NCBI RefSeq assembly: GCF_900111405.1
Contig: NZ_FOHJ01000014.1
Coordinates: 1 to 64,000, forward strand
Length of the DNA stretch: 64,000 bases
Source: Salinibacillus kushneri
GTDB taxonomy: Bacteria; Bacillota; Bacilli; Bacillales; Alkalibacillaceae
Direction: 5' to 3'
Shown here piece by piece: positions 9,077-18,336 of this stretch (positions are counted from its first letter, which is position 1; the number at the start of each line of letters is the position of its first letter). A model generated the notes under the pieces. It did not search any database, had not been told where the DNA came from, and saw nothing but the letters and a program-made list of their open reading frames with translations. The position numbers and the translations under genes are program-made.

Positions 9077-10243
9077 ATGGATTATCAAGTGATTGTTCTT
9101 GCTGCAGGGCTTGGCAAACGAATGCAAATGGAAAAGAACAAACAATTTTTACATTTGGACGATAAACCACTGGTAATACATACATTACAAGTCTTTGAAC
9201 AGGATCCCTGGTGTGCAAATATCTATTTAGTGGTTAATCCAAAAGAACGGGGCGAAATGGAAATGCTGATTAAGCAATACCATTTTTCAAAGATTACTGC
9301 TTTCATTCTGGGTGGCAGGGAACGTCAGGATAGTGTATACAACGGACTTAGAAGTTGTCAGGATGATCAGGTGGTTCTTATTCACGATGGTGCCCGTCCT
9401 TTTGTGGAGAAAAATGATATTCATCAACTTGTAGAGTGTGTGGTGGAGAAAAAGGCAGGATTGTTAGCTGTGCCTGTAACCGACACAATTAAAAAGAAGG
9501 ATGAAGATTATTTGACCACGCTGAATCGAAAGACGTTGTGGGCAGCCCAGACCCCGCAAGGATTTCAGCCTTCATTAATTAAACAGGCACACGAACAGGC
9601 ACGTAATGAAGGGTATTTAGGTACAGACGACGCTTGTCTTGTCGAACGTTTAGGCTATCCAGTAGAGGTTGTTCATGGGAGTTATAATAATTTTAAATTA
9701 ACAACACCTGAGGATATCAAAAAAGCGGAGAGTATACTGCAGAAGAAGAAGGAGGAGGAGGGCTTGCAAATAAAAGTTGGAACAGGATTTGATGTTCATC
9801 AGCTTGTACATGGTCGGCCATGTATTATTGGAGGTGTTATCATTCCTCATGATCAAGGTCTTCTCGGGCATTCTGATGCAGATGTGCTTTTACATACAGT
9901 AGCCGATGCATGCCTTGGTGCCATAGGTGAAGGAGATATTGGCAGGCATTTCCCTGATACAGACCCCGCTTTTAAAGATGCGGATTCAAAGGAATTATTA
10001 AAAGAAGTGTGGAATTTAGTAAGACATAAGGGGTTGCGGTTAGGTAATATAGATTGTACGATAATTGCTCAAGCCCCTAAAATGTCCCCTTACATAGGGC
10101 AAATAAGGGAAAATATTGCTACACTTTTAGAAGCGGATGTTTCACAAATAAATGTAAAAGCTACTACTACAGAAAAGTTAGGCTTTCCAGGACGAAAAGA
10201 AGGTATTGCTGCCCAAGCGACAGTTCTTTTGCAAAATAAATAA
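9077..10243 (+). CDS. ispDF: IspDF, fused MEP cytidylyltransferase and MECDP synthase
   Basis: This 388-residue protein joins two non-mevalonate isoprenoid enzymes. Residues 1-229 are IspD (LAAGLGKRM near 8, HDGARPF near 105), making CDP-methylerythritol. Residues from about 231 are IspF (TGFDVHQ metal site, [21 protein letters not shown]), making the cyclic diphosphate. The join KKKEEEG is encoded by AAGAAGAAGGAGGAGGAGGG (positions 9743-9762), which is also an excellent ribosome-binding site for an in-frame TTG at 9764. Bacilli normally have two genes. Free IspF may also be made from the internal start. No frame change is visible in either half. Confidence 0.93.
   Translation: MDYQVIVLAAGLGKRMQMEKNKQFLHLDDKPLVIHTLQVFEQDPWCANIYLVVNPKERGEMEMLIKQYHFSKITAFILGGRERQDSVYNGLRSCQDDQVVLIHDGARPFVEKNDIHQLVECVVEKKAGLLAVPVTDTIKKKDEDYLTTLNRKTLWAAQTPQGFQPSLIKQAHEQARNEGYLGTDDACLVERLGYPVEVVHGSYNNFKLTTPEDIKKAESILQKKKEEEGLQIKVGTGFDVHQLVHGRPCIIGGVIIPHDQGLLGHSDADVLLHTVADACLGAIGEGDIGRHFPDTDPAFKDADSKELLKEVWNLVRHKGLRLGNIDCTIIAQAPKMSPYIGQIRENIATLLEADVSQINVKATTTEKLGFPGRKEGIAAQATVLLQNK
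9749..9766 (+). promoter_or_regulatory. Internal ribosome-binding site and TTG start for IspF inside ispDF
   Basis: AAGGAGGAGGAGG (9749-9761) lies just before an in-frame TTG (9764-9766) that would begin [13 protein letters not shown], a normal IspF N terminus. The site looks like the original ispF start left inside the fused reading frame. Confidence 0.65.
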
Positions 10244-10311
10244 GAGAATCGTAAAATATATTTTAGACAGAACATGAATGGGAAATAGGATTTAGGAAGG
10301 GGATTACACAT

Positions 10312-11778
10312 ATGTCAAACAATATTCGGGTAAGGTATGCGCCGAGTCCAACCGGCCATCTTCATATTGGAAACGCACGTACAGCCTTATTTAACTATTT
10401 ATTTGCTCGTGAATCTGGTGGTCAATTTATTATTCGTATAGAAGATACCGACCAAAAGAGAAATGTAGAAGGCGGCGATCTTAGCCAGCTAAAATATTTG
10501 AAATGGTTAGGTATTGACTGGGATGAAAGTATTGATACAGGTGGGGATTATGGCCCTTATCGCCAAATGGATCGTTTGGATATTTATAAAAAGTATGTAA
10601 ACAAGCTTTTAGAACAAGGTTTAGCTTATAAATGCTATATGACGGAAGAGGAATTGGAAAAGGAAAGAGAAGAACAACGAGCTCGTGGCGAAGTTCCTCG
10701 TTATTCAGGTGCACATCGTAATCTGACAGAAGAAGAGCGTCAGCAATTTGAAGCAGAGGGAAGAAAACCTAGTATTCGTTTGAAAGTACCTGAAAATAGT
10801 ACGTATCGTTTTAAAGATATTGTCAAAGGAAACATCACTTTTGAGTCAGATGACTTTGGTGACTGGGTCATCATGAAGAAAGATGGGACACCTACATATA
10901 ACTTTGCGGTGGCCATTGATGACCATCTTATGGCCATCACACATGTATTACGTGGAGAAGATCATATTTCCAATACGCCGAAGCAAATGATGATATATGA
11001 AGCGTTTGACTGGGAAGTTCCAACATTTTGTCATATGACATTAATTGTAAATGAAGAACGGAAGAAGTTAAGTAAACGAGACGAGAGCATAATTCAATTT
11101 ATTGAGCAATACGAAGAGCTGGGGTATTTACCGGAAGCATTATTTAATTTCATTGCACTTCTAGGATGGTCTCCTGAGGGTGAAGAGGAGCTGTTTACAA
11201 GAGAAGAATTCATTGAAATTTTTGATGCGACCCGATTGGCGACTTCACCTGCTGTGTTTGACCCGCATAAATTGAAGTGGATGAATAACCAGTATATTAA
11301 AGCATCAGATTTAGATCGAATCATTGATTTAACACTTCCACACTTGATTAAAGCAGGCAAATTACCAGAAAACATGGATGACACTCAGCGTAAATGGGCA
11401 GAGGAACTAATTTCCCTTTATAAGGAACAGCTCAGTTATGGAGCAGAAATTGTTGAACTTACGGATTTATTCTTTAAAGAGGAAATTGAATATGATGAAG
11501 CAAGCATGGACATTTTAAGCGGCGAACAGGTTCCTGCTGTGATGGAAACATTCCTTCAAAAACTTGAAGAACTTGAAAATTTTGAACCGCAGGAAATTAA
11601 AGCGGCAATTAAAGCTACACAAAAAGAGACCGGTGCAAAAGGGAAGAAATTGTTTATGCCTATTCGCGTAGCAACTACAGGTCAAAGTCATGGTCCTGAA
11701 TTACCTGATGCCATACATCTTTTAGGTTTTGATACTGTTAAAGTACGGTTGCAAAATGTAATCGAACGTACTCGTTAA
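10312..11778 (+). CDS. gltX: Glutamyl-tRNA synthetase
   Basis: This 488-residue class I aminoacyl-tRNA synthetase charges tRNA-Glu and, in bacilli lacking GlnRS, also tRNA-Gln for later amidation. The HIGH-type motif is [11 protein letters not shown] near residues 11-21 and the KMSKS-type motif is KLSKRDE near 253. The C-terminal helical part binds the anticodon. A AGGAAGGGG site precedes the ATG. The gene sits between ispDF and the cysteine operon as in B. subtilis, and the next promoter begins in its stop codon. Confidence 0.97.
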   Translation: MSNNIRVRYAPSPTGHLHIGNARTALFNYLFARESGGQFIIRIEDTDQKRNVEGGDLSQLKYLKWLGIDWDESIDTGGDYGPYRQMDRLDIYKKYVNKLLEQGLAYKCYMTEEELEKEREEQRARGEVPRYSGAHRNLTEEERQQFEAEGRKPSIRLKVPENSTYRFKDIVKGNITFESDDFGDWVIMKKDGTPTYNFAVAIDDHLMAITHVLRGEDHISNTPKQMMIYEAFDWEVPTFCHMTLIVNEERKKLSKRDESIIQFIEQYEELGYLPEALFNFIALLGWSPEGEEELFTREEFIEIFDATRLATSPAVFDPHKLKWMNNQYIKASDLDRIIDLTLPHLIKAGKLPENMDDTQRKWAEELISLYKEQLSYGAEIVELTDLFFKEEIEYDEASMDILSGEQVPAVMETFLQKLEELENFEPQEIKAAIKATQKETGAKGKKLFMPIRVATTGQSHGPELPDAIHLLGFDTVKVRLQNVIERTR

Positions 11779-11803
11779 CATCACGAATTATATGGTTTAT
11801 AAT
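11775..11803 (+). promoter_or_regulatory. Promoter of the cysE-cysS T-box transcript
   Basis: TTAACA (11775-11780), overlapping the gltX stop codon, a 17-base spacer and a perfect TATAAT (11798-11803) lie just upstream of the T-box leader. Confidence 0.75.
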
Positions 11804-11824
11804 ATAGTGTATTAGGAATATTTT

Positions 11825-12067
11825 TGAACGCTGATGAGGAGAAGTAAAAGGGTCTTCCCTATATACAGAGAGAATTGCCACCGGCTGAAAGTGATTCTAT
11901 AGGAACCTTTTGAAATGCACCTCGGAGTCCCTTATTGAATGATAGTAAATAAGGGCGGTTATCGACCGTTATGAGTTGAAGTGGAGGAATGAACGGGATT
12001 CGTTCCTAAACAGAGTGGGACCGCGTGCGAACGTCTCTGTATATTTTATACAGAGACGTTTTTTTTG
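11825..12067 (+). ncRNA. Cysteine T-box riboswitch leader
   Basis: The leader before cysE-cysS has the hallmark T-box sequence AGAGTGGGACCGCG (12012-12025) next to a terminator. A TGC codon (11916-11918) in the context GAAATGCACC sits where the specifier loop should be, which fits tRNA-Cys and the downstream genes. Uncharged tRNA-Cys would stabilise the antiterminator and switch on cysE and cysS. The exact secondary structure was not folded; the specifier call rests on context. Confidence 0.9.
12030..12067 (+). terminator. T-box regulatory terminator
   Basis: A perfect 14-bp stem (AACGTCTCTGTATA, 12030-12043, with 12047-12060), a TTT loop and a run of T to 12066 form the regulated terminator of the cysteine T-box. 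Confidence 0.95.
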
Positions 12068-12114
12068 CGTTTATAAGATAATAGATTTTTGATGAATAAG
12101 GAGGGGAAACAGGT

Positions 12115-12762
12115 ATGGGTGGTTTTTTTAAAATGTTAAGAGCTGACGTAGATGTTGTGTTTGACCAGGATCCAGCTGCTCGCAATCGTCTTGAAGTCAT
12201 TTTGTTATATTCAGGTTTACATGCGATATGGGCGCATCGGGTGGCCCATGCTTGTTATAAACGAAAGCTATTATTTTTAGCTCGTTTTATTTCCCAGATG
12301 GCACGTTTTTTTACAGGAATTGAAATTCATCCTGGTGCCAAAATCGGTAAACGTTTTTTTATTGATCATGGTATGGGAGTTGTCATTGGGGAAACGTGTG
12401 AAATTGGAGATAATGTAACGCTATTTCAGGGAGTTACTTTAGGTGGTACTGGAAAAGAAAAGGGGAAGCGGCACCCCACAGTGAAAGACAATGCATTAAT
12501 TGCTTCAGGTGCCAAAGTGCTGGGTTCTATTACTATTGGTGAAAATTCAAAGGTCGGTGCAGGCTCAGTTGTGTTACGGGATGTCCCTGATAATTCTACT
12601 GTTGTCGGTATTCCAGGTAAGGTTGTTGTCCAGAATGGGATGAAGGTTCGAAAAGACCTGGATCATCATAAAATGCCTGACCCTGTTTCCGATAAGATTA
12701 AACAATTAGAAACAGAACTATATGAATTAAAGTCTGCAATGGAAAATGTGAATAAGGAGTGA
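12115..12762 (+). CDS. cysE: Serine O-acetyltransferase
   Basis: This 215-residue left-handed beta-helix acetyltransferase makes O-acetylserine from serine and acetyl-CoA, the carbon skeleton for cysteine. An N-terminal helical part is followed by hexapeptide repeats (about 65-165) with [18 protein letters not shown] and the catalytic His region HGMGVVIGE. It is first of cysE-cysS, placed behind the cysteine T-box, so its expression follows tRNA-Cys charging. The start follows AAGGAGGGG. Its stop is 6 bases before cysS. Confidence 0.96.
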   Translation: MGGFFKMLRADVDVVFDQDPAARNRLEVILLYSGLHAIWAHRVAHACYKRKLLFLARFISQMARFFTGIEIHPGAKIGKRFFIDHGMGVVIGETCEIGDNVTLFQGVTLGGTGKEKGKRHPTVKDNALIASGAKVLGSITIGENSKVGAGSVVLRDVPDNSTVVGIPGKVVVQNGMKVRKDLDHHKMPDPVSDKIKQLETELYELKSAMENVNKE

Positions 12763-12768
12763 TAATAG

Positions 12769-14169
12769 GTGTCTATAAAAATTTATAATACTTTAACAAG
12801 ACAAAAAGAGGTATTTAAGCCAATAGAAGAAGGAAAAGTAAAAATGTATGTATGCGGTCCTACCGTCTACAACTATATTCACATTGGCAATGCTCGACCT
12901 GCCATTGTTTTTGATACGGTAAGACGTTATCTGGAATACAGAGGGTATGACGTAAAGTATGTTTTAAATTTTACAGATGTTGATGATAAATTGATTAAAG
13001 CTGCGAATGAATTAGGTATGGAAGTCCCTGATGTCGCGGACCGCTTTATAAAAGCTTATCATGAAGATGTTCGTGCATTTGGCGTTAGAAAAGCCGATAG
13101 CCACCCGCGTGTAACGGAAACAATGGATGATATTATCGAATTTATTCAAGGATTAATTGATGGTGGTTACGCTTATGAAGAAAAAGGGGATGTATATTTT
13201 AAAACTCGTTCATTTGATGAGTATGGAAAACTGTCTCACCAATCAATTGATGAGCTTCGTTCGGGAGCAAGAATTGAAGTAGGGGAGAAGAAACATGATC
13301 CACTCGATTTTACACTTTGGAAGCCGGCAAAACCTGGTGAAATTGCCTGGGATAGTCCATGGGGCAAAGGTCGTCCAGGCTGGCATATTGAATGCTCAAC
13401 CATGGCGAAAAAGTATTTAGGAGACACGATTGACATTCACGCTGGCGGGCAGGATTTATCTTTTCCCCATCATGAAAATGAAATTGCTCAGTCTGAGTCT
13501 CTGAATGGAAAGACGTTTGCTAATTATTGGATGCATAACGGCTACATTAATATAGAAAATGAAAAAATGTCTAAATCTCAAGGAAACTTTGTCCTTGTCC
13601 ATGATGTCATTAAGGAACAGAATCCTAATGTCGTTCGTTTCTTCATGCTTAGTGTTCATTATCGAAATCCGATTAATTTCAGTAAATTCCTGCTTGATAG
13701 TGCAGAAAACGGCTTGGAGCGAATAAAAAGTGCGAGAGTAAATCTATCTCACCGGAAGCAGGCTAGTACAAACCTTACTGATAATGATGAAGAATGGCTG
13801 CAAAAAATAGAGGAATTGAAGGATAAATTTATTACAGAAATGGATGATGATTTTAATACGGCCAATGCAATTTCTGTTTTGTTTGATTTAGCGAAAGAGG
13901 GGAATGTATATGTACAGGAAAGCCATACTTCAGAAAAGGTAATCGATGCATTTATTCAGACAATGGATGACTTTATAAACATATTGGGTGTGGAAATCGA
14001 TGATAATGAGAAGCTGCTTGATGATGAAATAGAGTCGTTGATTGAGGAACGCAATCAGGCGAGAAAAAATCGGAATTTTGCACGCGCGGACCAAATTCGT
14101 GATGAATTAAAGGAGAAAAATATTATTTTAGAAGATACCCCTCAAGGAACCCGTTGGAAAAGAGGCTAG
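12769..14169 (+). CDS. cysS: Cysteinyl-tRNA synthetase
   Basis: This 466-residue class I synthetase has the zinc-binding Cys in [19 protein letters not shown] (HIGH-type motif), the second Cys in WHIECSTMA, zinc-site HHENE, and the KMSKS loop EKMSKSQGN. The start is GTG 12769, behind AAGGAG overlapping the cysE end. It shares the T-box transcript with cysE. Acylation of tRNA-Cys thus feeds back on its own expression. Confidence 0.96.
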   Translation: MSIKIYNTLTRQKEVFKPIEEGKVKMYVCGPTVYNYIHIGNARPAIVFDTVRRYLEYRGYDVKYVLNFTDVDDKLIKAANELGMEVPDVADRFIKAYHEDVRAFGVRKADSHPRVTETMDDIIEFIQGLIDGGYAYEEKGDVYFKTRSFDEYGKLSHQSIDELRSGARIEVGEKKHDPLDFTLWKPAKPGEIAWDSPWGKGRPGWHIECSTMAKKYLGDTIDIHAGGQDLSFPHHENEIAQSESLNGKTFANYWMHNGYINIENEKMSKSQGNFVLVHDVIKEQNPNVVRFFMLSVHYRNPINFSKFLLDSAENGLERIKSARVNLSHRKQASTNLTDNDEEWLQKIEELKDKFITEMDDDFNTANAISVLFDLAKEGNVYVQESHTSEKVIDAFIQTMDDFINILGVEIDDNEKLLDDEIESLIEERNQARKNRNFARADQIRDELKEKNIILEDTPQGTRWKRG

Positions 14170-14172
14170 GAT

Positions 14173-14577
14173 ATGACCGAAAAAAAGTTGGATGTAAAGC
14201 AATTAAAAAGTTTAACGCTTGCTTATATGGGAGATGTCATTTACGACAAGTATATTCGTGAACATTTAATTCAAAAAGGGTTTGTCCAGCCTGATCAGTT
14301 GCACCATAAAACGGTTGGGTTTGTGGCTGCTACATCCCAGTCAGAAGTTCTTAAAACATGGTTATCAGAAGAAATGCTCAGTGAAGAGGAGCTGGGTGTG
14401 GTTCGTAGAGGGAGGAATGCAAAATCCCGAGTTCCCAAAAATACAGATGTCATGACGTATAGATATAGTACAGCATTTGAGGCCCTTTTAGGTTTTCATT
14501 ATTTACTGGGAAATATAGAACGTTTGGAACAGCTCGTTCATCATGCCATTCAAAATACCGAAGAAAGGAGCCAGTAA
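14173..14577 (+). CDS. mrnC: Mini-ribonuclease 3
   Basis: This 134-residue RNase III catalytic domain lacks the double-stranded RNA-binding domain. The signature [17 protein letters not shown] (about residues 16-32) contains catalytic acidic residues, and a second acidic site lies in [10 protein letters not shown] near 106. In B. subtilis the enzyme matures 23S rRNA precursor ends. It starts 4 bases after the cysS stop, so it is co-transcribed and probably coupled to it. Confidence 0.95.
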   Translation: MTEKKLDVKQLKSLTLAYMGDVIYDKYIREHLIQKGFVQPDQLHHKTVGFVAATSQSEVLKTWLSEEMLSEEELGVVRRGRNAKSRVPKNTDVMTYRYSTAFEALLGFHYLLGNIERLEQLVHHAIQNTEERSQ

Positions 14578-14578
14578 T

Positions 14579-15319
14579 ATGAAGGAAGAATGGATTGTCG
14601 GTAAAAATCCAGTTATAGAAGCATTAAAGTCCGGCCGTGCAATGAATAAAGTAATGGTCTTGGAAAATTTAAAACCACAGTCTGCAAAACAAATTCAGCA
14701 ATTAGCTAAAAAGAAGGGTGTTACCGTACAACCAGTACCAAAACGAAAGCTTGATCAAATTGGCCAGCATCATCAAGGGGTGGCTGCATCGATTGCCGCT
14801 TATGATTATGCTGACCTGGATGATTTGTATGCTTTTGCTGAAAAACAAGGAGAAAGTCCCTTTTTCATTATTTTAGATGAGCTGGAGGATCCCCATAATC
14901 TTGGATCCATATTACGAACAGCTGATGCAGTAGGTGCGCACGGTGTCATTATCCCCAAGAGACGTTCTGTACAACTAACGCAAACCGTTGTAAAGGCGTC
15001 TACAGGCGCCATTGAGCATATTGCGGTTGCCAGAGTAACAAATCTTGCACGGACCATTGATGAGTTGAAGGATCGAAACATATGGGTTGTTGGAACAGAT
15101 GCAAAAGGAGAAGAAGACTACCGTGAGTTGAATGGAGATATGCCTATTGCGCTTGTAATCGGAAGTGAAGGAAAAGGAATGAGCCGATTGGTAAGGGATA
15201 AGTGTGATTGGCTGGTACGCTTGCCGATGAAGGGAAAGGTTACATCCTTGAACGCATCTGTTGCTGCAAGTTTGCTTATGTATGAAGTCTATCGTAAACG
15301 TAGTCCAATAGGTGTATAA
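14579..15319 (+). CDS. rlmB: RlmB-type 23S rRNA 2'-O-methyltransferase (SPOUT)
   Basis: This 246-residue TrmH-family knotted methyltransferase has an N-terminal substrate domain (about 1-80). The SPOUT core carries motif 1 [19 protein letters not shown], motif 2 [12 protein letters not shown] and motif 3 [14 protein letters not shown], which form the AdoMet-binding knot. In E. coli RlmB modifies G2251; the target here is inferred from homology. I chose ATG 14579, 8 bases after AAAGGAG, rather than an upstream in-frame ATG inside mrnC. Its end nearly touches the next gene. Confidence 0.92.
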   Translation: MKEEWIVGKNPVIEALKSGRAMNKVMVLENLKPQSAKQIQQLAKKKGVTVQPVPKRKLDQIGQHHQGVAASIAAYDYADLDDLYAFAEKQGESPFFIILDELEDPHNLGSILRTADAVGAHGVIIPKRRSVQLTQTVVKASTGAIEHIAVARVTNLARTIDELKDRNIWVVGTDAKGEEDYRELNGDMPIALVIGSEGKGMSRLVRDKCDWLVRLPMKGKVTSLNASVAASLLMYEVYRKRSPIGV

Positions 15320-15320
15320 A

Positions 15321-15830
15321 ATGGATGTGCTTATTGTAGACGGATACAATATCATTGGCGCTTGGCCTGAATTGCAGGCTCTGAGGGATAATGACCTCGC
15401 TCAGGCTCGTGAACTTTTAATAGAGAAAATGGCCGATTATCAAGCTTATACTGGCTCCCGAGTGATTATTGTTTTTGATGCCTATGGAGTTGAAGGCATT
15501 GAGACAAAGAATAAACATCGAAACGTACAGATTATTTATACTAGAGAACATGAGACGGCAGATGAACGGATTGAGAAACTGGTAGGAGAGATAAAAAATA
15601 TAAAGACAAAGGTTTATGTTGCTACTTCTGACTATACAGAGCAACGGACAATTTTTGCTCAAGGTGCCTTACGTCTATCAGCAAGGGAATTATTTATTGA
15701 AACAGAAAATATTGAAAAAGAAATTGAACATAATGTTAAAATACGGCATTCCGTTAAAACTCGATCTAAAATTCCGATTGATCAGGATGTACTGGAAGTC
15801 TTTGAGAAGTGGAGAAGAGGGGAAAAATAA
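15321..15830 (+). CDS. rae1: Rae1/YacP, ribosome-associated PIN-like endoribonuclease
   Basis: This 169-residue NYN/PIN-like protein opens with DVLIVDGYNIIGAWPEL, holding the conserved Asp and Asn. It also has VIIVFDAYG and ATSDYTEQ, the expected acidic sites. B. subtilis Rae1 cuts mRNA in the ribosomal A site during translation. ATG 15321, one base after the rlmB stop, matches the N terminus of relatives; the in-frame GTG at 15312 overlaps rlmB. No strong ribosome-binding site is visible, so translation is probably coupled to rlmB. Confidence 0.92.
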   Translation: MDVLIVDGYNIIGAWPELQALRDNDLAQARELLIEKMADYQAYTGSRVIIVFDAYGVEGIETKNKHRNVQIIYTREHETADERIEKLVGEIKNIKTKVYVATSDYTEQRTIFAQGALRLSARELFIETENIEKEIEHNVKIRHSVKTRSKIPIDQDVLEVFEKWRRGEK

Positions 15831-15841
15831 ATTTAGCAACG

Positions 15842-15871
15842 TTGACGCAATTTTGACAATTCTTGTATAAT
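15842..15871 (+). promoter_or_regulatory. Promoter of sigH
   Basis: TTGACG (15842-15847), an 18-base spacer and TATAAT (15866-15871) form a sigma-A-type promoter. A second TTGACA at 15853-15858 could pair with TTATAT at 15876 after 17 bases, so two overlapping starts are possible. Confidence 0.65.
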
Positions 15872-15912
15872 AGCTTTATATCACGGATTATGTGAATCAG
15901 GGGGAATCCTGT

Positions 15913-16569
15913 GTGACCATCAGACTCGAGGAACATGAAAATCAAGATATTGATTTGGAGCATACTTCAGATGAAATAGTAGTGGAGCTTGTTCATAATG
16001 GAAATAGCCAGGCACTTGATTATTTAATTAATAAATACCGTAATTTTGTGCGCGCTAAAGCACGAACGTATTTCCTGATTGGTGCTGACCGGGAGGATAT
16101 TGTGCAGGAAGGAATGATTGGCCTGTATAAAGCTATTCGGGATTATCAGGAGGACAAGCTATCTTCTTTTAAAGCCTTCGCAGAACTGTGTGTTACCAGG
16201 CAAATTATTACCGCAATCAAAACAGCTACCAGACAAAAGCATATTCCACTAAACTCTTATGTATCATTGGACAAGCCTATTTATGATGAAGAGTCTGATC
16301 GAACGTTACTGGATGTGTTAGAAGGTTCAAAGACGATGGACCCTGAACAATTGATTATTACCCGGGAACGTTATGGCGATATGGAAGATAAGATGAGCGA
16401 AATATTAAGTGATTTAGAAAAAAAGGTTTTAAATTTATATTTAGATGGCCGCTCCTACCAAGAGATTTCCGTTGAACTAAATCGTCACGTCAAATCAATA
16501 GATAATGCGTTGCAACGTGTTAAACGGAAACTCGAACGCTATCTTGAGTTGAATGGACTAACCCCCTAG
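15913..16569 (+). CDS. sigH: RNA polymerase sigma-H factor
   Basis: This 218-residue sigma-70-family factor controls transition-state, sporulation-entry and competence genes in bacilli. Region 2 carries the signature GADREDIVQEGMIGLYKAIR; region 4 ends in the helix-turn-helix SYQEISVELNRHVKSIDNAL. I chose GTG 15913, 7 bases after AGGGGGA, which gives exactly the B. subtilis length; the longer GTG at 15892 lacks a site. It has its own promoter in the rae1-sigH gap. Presence of sigH fits a spore-forming lineage. Confidence 0.93.
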   Translation: MTIRLEEHENQDIDLEHTSDEIVVELVHNGNSQALDYLINKYRNFVRAKARTYFLIGADREDIVQEGMIGLYKAIRDYQEDKLSSFKAFAELCVTRQIITAIKTATRQKHIPLNSYVSLDKPIYDEESDRTLLDVLEGSKTMDPEQLIITRERYGDMEDKMSEILSDLEKKVLNLYLDGRSYQEISVELNRHVKSIDNALQRVKRKLERYLELNGLTP

Positions 16570-16646
16570 ATTAGATTGACAGACCTCGCGTCACATGCTA
16601 AATTTAGATAAGTGACGACAACCCTGGTATAAGGGATTGATAAAAA

Positions 16647-16796
16647 TTGCGGAAGAAAGTCATTTTGGCGTGTACAGAATGCCATAATCGAAATTATACA
16701 ACGTATAAAAATACCAAAACGAACTCAGATAGATTAGAAGTCAAAAAATATTGTAAGCAATGTGGGGAGCACACACTCCATTTAGAAACAAAATAA
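16647..16796 (+). CDS. rpmG: Ribosomal protein L33 (zinc type)
   Basis: This 49-residue protein reads [17 protein letters not shown] then ends [14 protein letters not shown], with the two CxxC pairs of the zinc-binding L33 form. The start is TTG 16647 behind AAGGGA about ten bases upstream. It lies directly before secE, exactly as rpmGB does in B. subtilis. The usual short length is complete. Confidence 0.93.
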   Translation: MRKKVILACTECHNRNYTTYKNTKTNSDRLEVKKYCKQCGEHTLHLETK

Positions 16797-16826
16797 ACGA
16801 CTGTTTTGCAGGTTGGGGGTTCGAAC

Positions 16827-16997
16827 ATGAAGTTTTTGAAAGACGTCGTTCGTGAAATGAGAAAGGTTAGCTGGCCTAAGGGTAAGGAACTAACCCGTTA
16901 TACCATTACAGTGGTAACAACTGTTGCATTTGTAACTGTTTTTTTCGCTGTTGTGGATTTAGGGATTTCACAATTACTAGAGCTATTTTTTGAATAA
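16827..16997 (+). CDS. secE: Preprotein translocase subunit SecE
   Basis: This 56-residue protein has an amphipathic N-terminal helix (MKFLKDVVREMRKVSWPK, with the conserved VSWP) and one transmembrane segment (about 28-50). It clamps SecY in the SecYEG channel. I chose ATG 16827 behind GGGGG at 16814-16818; an upstream in-frame TTG would add seven residues without family support. It lies between L33 and nusG, as in most bacteria. Confidence 0.93.
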   Translation: MKFLKDVVREMRKVSWPKGKELTRYTITVVTTVAFVTVFFAVVDLGISQLLELFFE

Positions 16998-17011
16998 ACG
17001 AACGATATTTA

Positions 17012-17020
17012 TGCTATAAT
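17012..17020 (+). promoter_or_regulatory. Extended -10 promoter upstream of nusG
   Basis: TGCTATAAT (17012-17020) is a perfect extended -10 element. A weak TTGAAT at 16990-16995 lies 19 bases upstream. It would start RNA near 17027, just ahead of a terminator-like hairpin. Confidence 0.55.
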
Positions 17021-17041
17021 GTAAAATATAGTTATTCATGG

Positions 17042-17068
17042 AAAAAACCCGCAAGGAGGGTTTTTTTC
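17042..17068 (+). terminator. Terminator or attenuator between secE and nusG
   Basis: AAAAAACCC (17042-17050) pairs with GGGTTTTTT (17058-17066) around a 7-base loop, and the T-run completes an intrinsic terminator. It could end secE transcripts or attenuate nusG. Confidence 0.75.
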
Positions 17069-17160
17069 TATTGGGCAATTTTAGTGTTGAGTTTTTATTG
17101 CTTCAATATAACGTCGATATTATGCGTAAGGGAGGGAAGGACAAAGAATTGTCCTAAGTT

Positions 17161-17694
17161 ATGGAAAAGAAATGGTATGTAGTTCATACGTATTCAGGAT
17201 ATGAAAATAAAGTAAAAACGAATTTAGAAAAACGTGTGGAATCAATGGGTATGCAGGATAAAATCTTCCGCGTACTGGTTCCGGAAGAGGAAGAAACGGA
17301 AATTAAAAATGGAAAACGGAAAACGAATAAAAAGAAGGTTTTTCCAGGCTATGTGATTGCCGAAATGATTATGACGGATGACTCATGGTATGTTGTGCGC
17401 AACACACCTGGTGTAACAGGTTTTGTCGGTTCAACTGGATCAGGAACGAAACCTATCCCTCTCTTACCTGAAGAAGTTGAAACGATATTAAAACGATTAG
17501 GCTTAGATGAACCTGTTACAGATATTGATATTGAAATCAATGAAAATGTTCGCGTAACAGACGGACCATTTGCTAATTTCACAGGTACAGTAGAGAATAT
17601 TGACCTAGATAAACAAAAAATTAAAGTACATGTGAACATGTTTGGACGGGAAACTCCGGTAGAATTAGAGTTTTCACAGGTAGAAAAACTATAA
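17161..17694 (+). CDS. nusG: Transcription elongation factor NusG
   Basis: This 177-residue protein has an NGN domain (about 1-115, KKWYVVHTYSGYENKVK at the start, and KVFPGYVIAEM) that contacts RNA polymerase. The C-terminal KOW domain (about 125-177, VTDGPFANFTGTVENIDLDK) links to Rho or the ribosome; B. subtilis NusG also stimulates pausing. Length is normal. The ribosome-binding site AAGGGAGGGAAGG lies somewhat far upstream (about 17130-17140) of the ATG, so the spacing is unusual. Confidence 0.95.
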   Translation: MEKKWYVVHTYSGYENKVKTNLEKRVESMGMQDKIFRVLVPEEEETEIKNGKRKTNKKKVFPGYVIAEMIMTDDSWYVVRNTPGVTGFVGSTGSGTKPIPLLPEEVETILKRLGLDEPVTDIDIEINENVRVTDGPFANFTGTVENIDLDKQKIKVHVNMFGRETPVELEFSQVEKL

Positions 17695-17711
17695 TCATCG
17701 GATTACCCCCC

Positions 17712-17740
17712 TTGCATTCACGTTGTAAAGATGCTAAAAT
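17712..17740 (+). promoter_or_regulatory. Promoter of rplK
   Basis: TTGCAT (17712-17717), a 17-base spacer and TAAAAT (17735-17740) with an extended TG two bases upstream form a likely sigma-A promoter for rplK-rplA. Confidence 0.65.
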
Positions 17741-17791
17741 TTTTATGTTCTTTATGCCTAGTGTATGAGAATTTTATAAAGTTGAAAATAA

Positions 17792-17819
17792 GTGGGAGGG
17801 GAAAACCCCCAAATACCAC
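17792..17819 (+). promoter_or_regulatory. L1-type leader hairpin before rplK
   Basis: GTGG (17792-17795) pairs with CCAC (17816-17819), and an inner GGGG (17798-17801) pairs with CCCC (17806-17809) around AAAA. The internal loop is asymmetric: GA on the left, CAAATA on the right. A near copy lies before rplA. L1 regulates its own operon by binding such a site in other bacteria, so L1 is the likely ligand; this is inference. Confidence 0.55.
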
Positions 17820-17845
17820 ATCACGGACTTAAGGAGGTGTGTCTC

Positions 17846-18271
17846 GTGGCTAAAAAAGTAATTAAAGTTGTAAAGTTACAAATCCCTGCAGGTAAAGCGA
17901 ACCCAGCACCGCCAGTAGGTCCTGCATTAGGTCAAGCTGGAATTAACATTATGGGATTCTGTAAGGAATTCAACGCACGTACACAGGAACAAGCTGGTAT
18001 GATTATTCCGGTTGAAATTACGGTTTTTGAAGACCGTTCATTTACATTTGTTACGAAAACCCCGCCTGCTGCGGTTCTTTTAAAGAAAGCAGCTGGTATT
18101 GATTCAGGATCAGGCGAACCAAACCGCAATAAAGTTGCGACAGTTAACCGCGATAAAATTCGCGAAATCGCTGAGACAAAACTGCCTGATTTAAATGCTG
18201 CTAACGTGGAAGCTGCTATGCGTATGGTTGAAGGAACAGCGCGTAGTATGGGCATTGTAATTGAGGACTAA
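17846..18271 (+). CDS. rplK: Ribosomal protein L11
   Basis: This 141-residue protein is part of the GTPase-associated centre. It begins [19 protein letters not shown] with the proline-rich [11 protein letters not shown] loop where thiostrepton acts and RelA sensing occurs. I chose GTG 17846, placed behind AAGGAGGTG, instead of a 5' extension of 18 residues with no family support. It is first of rplK-rplA and likely controlled by L1 through the leader hairpin. Confidence 0.96.
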   Translation: MAKKVIKVVKLQIPAGKANPAPPVGPALGQAGINIMGFCKEFNARTQEQAGMIIPVEITVFEDRSFTFVTKTPPAAVLLKKAAGIDSGSGEPNRNKVATVNRDKIREIAETKLPDLNAANVEAAMRMVEGTARSMGIVIED

Positions 18272-18296
18272 TCCCACGCTTAGTGGAAGTAGGTAG

Positions 18297-18330
18297 AGGT
18301 TGCGGGGGTTCTATAAAACTCACGCAACCT
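18297..18330 (+). repeat. Hairpin between rplK and rplA
   Basis: AGGTTGCG (18297-18304) pairs with CGCAACCT (18323-18330), followed by TTTATT. It could be a partial terminator or a processing site between the two genes. Confidence 0.55.
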
Positions 18331-18336
18331 TTATTA

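Noticed and set aside
12006-12200. Minus-strand ORF over the cysteine T-box
   Set aside because: It covers the T-box terminator and the cysE start and is explained by these features.
16579-16614. Hairpin GTCAC/GTGAC between sigH and the L33 gene
   Set aside because: Only a short stem with a long loop and no T-run; not enough to call a terminator or leader element.
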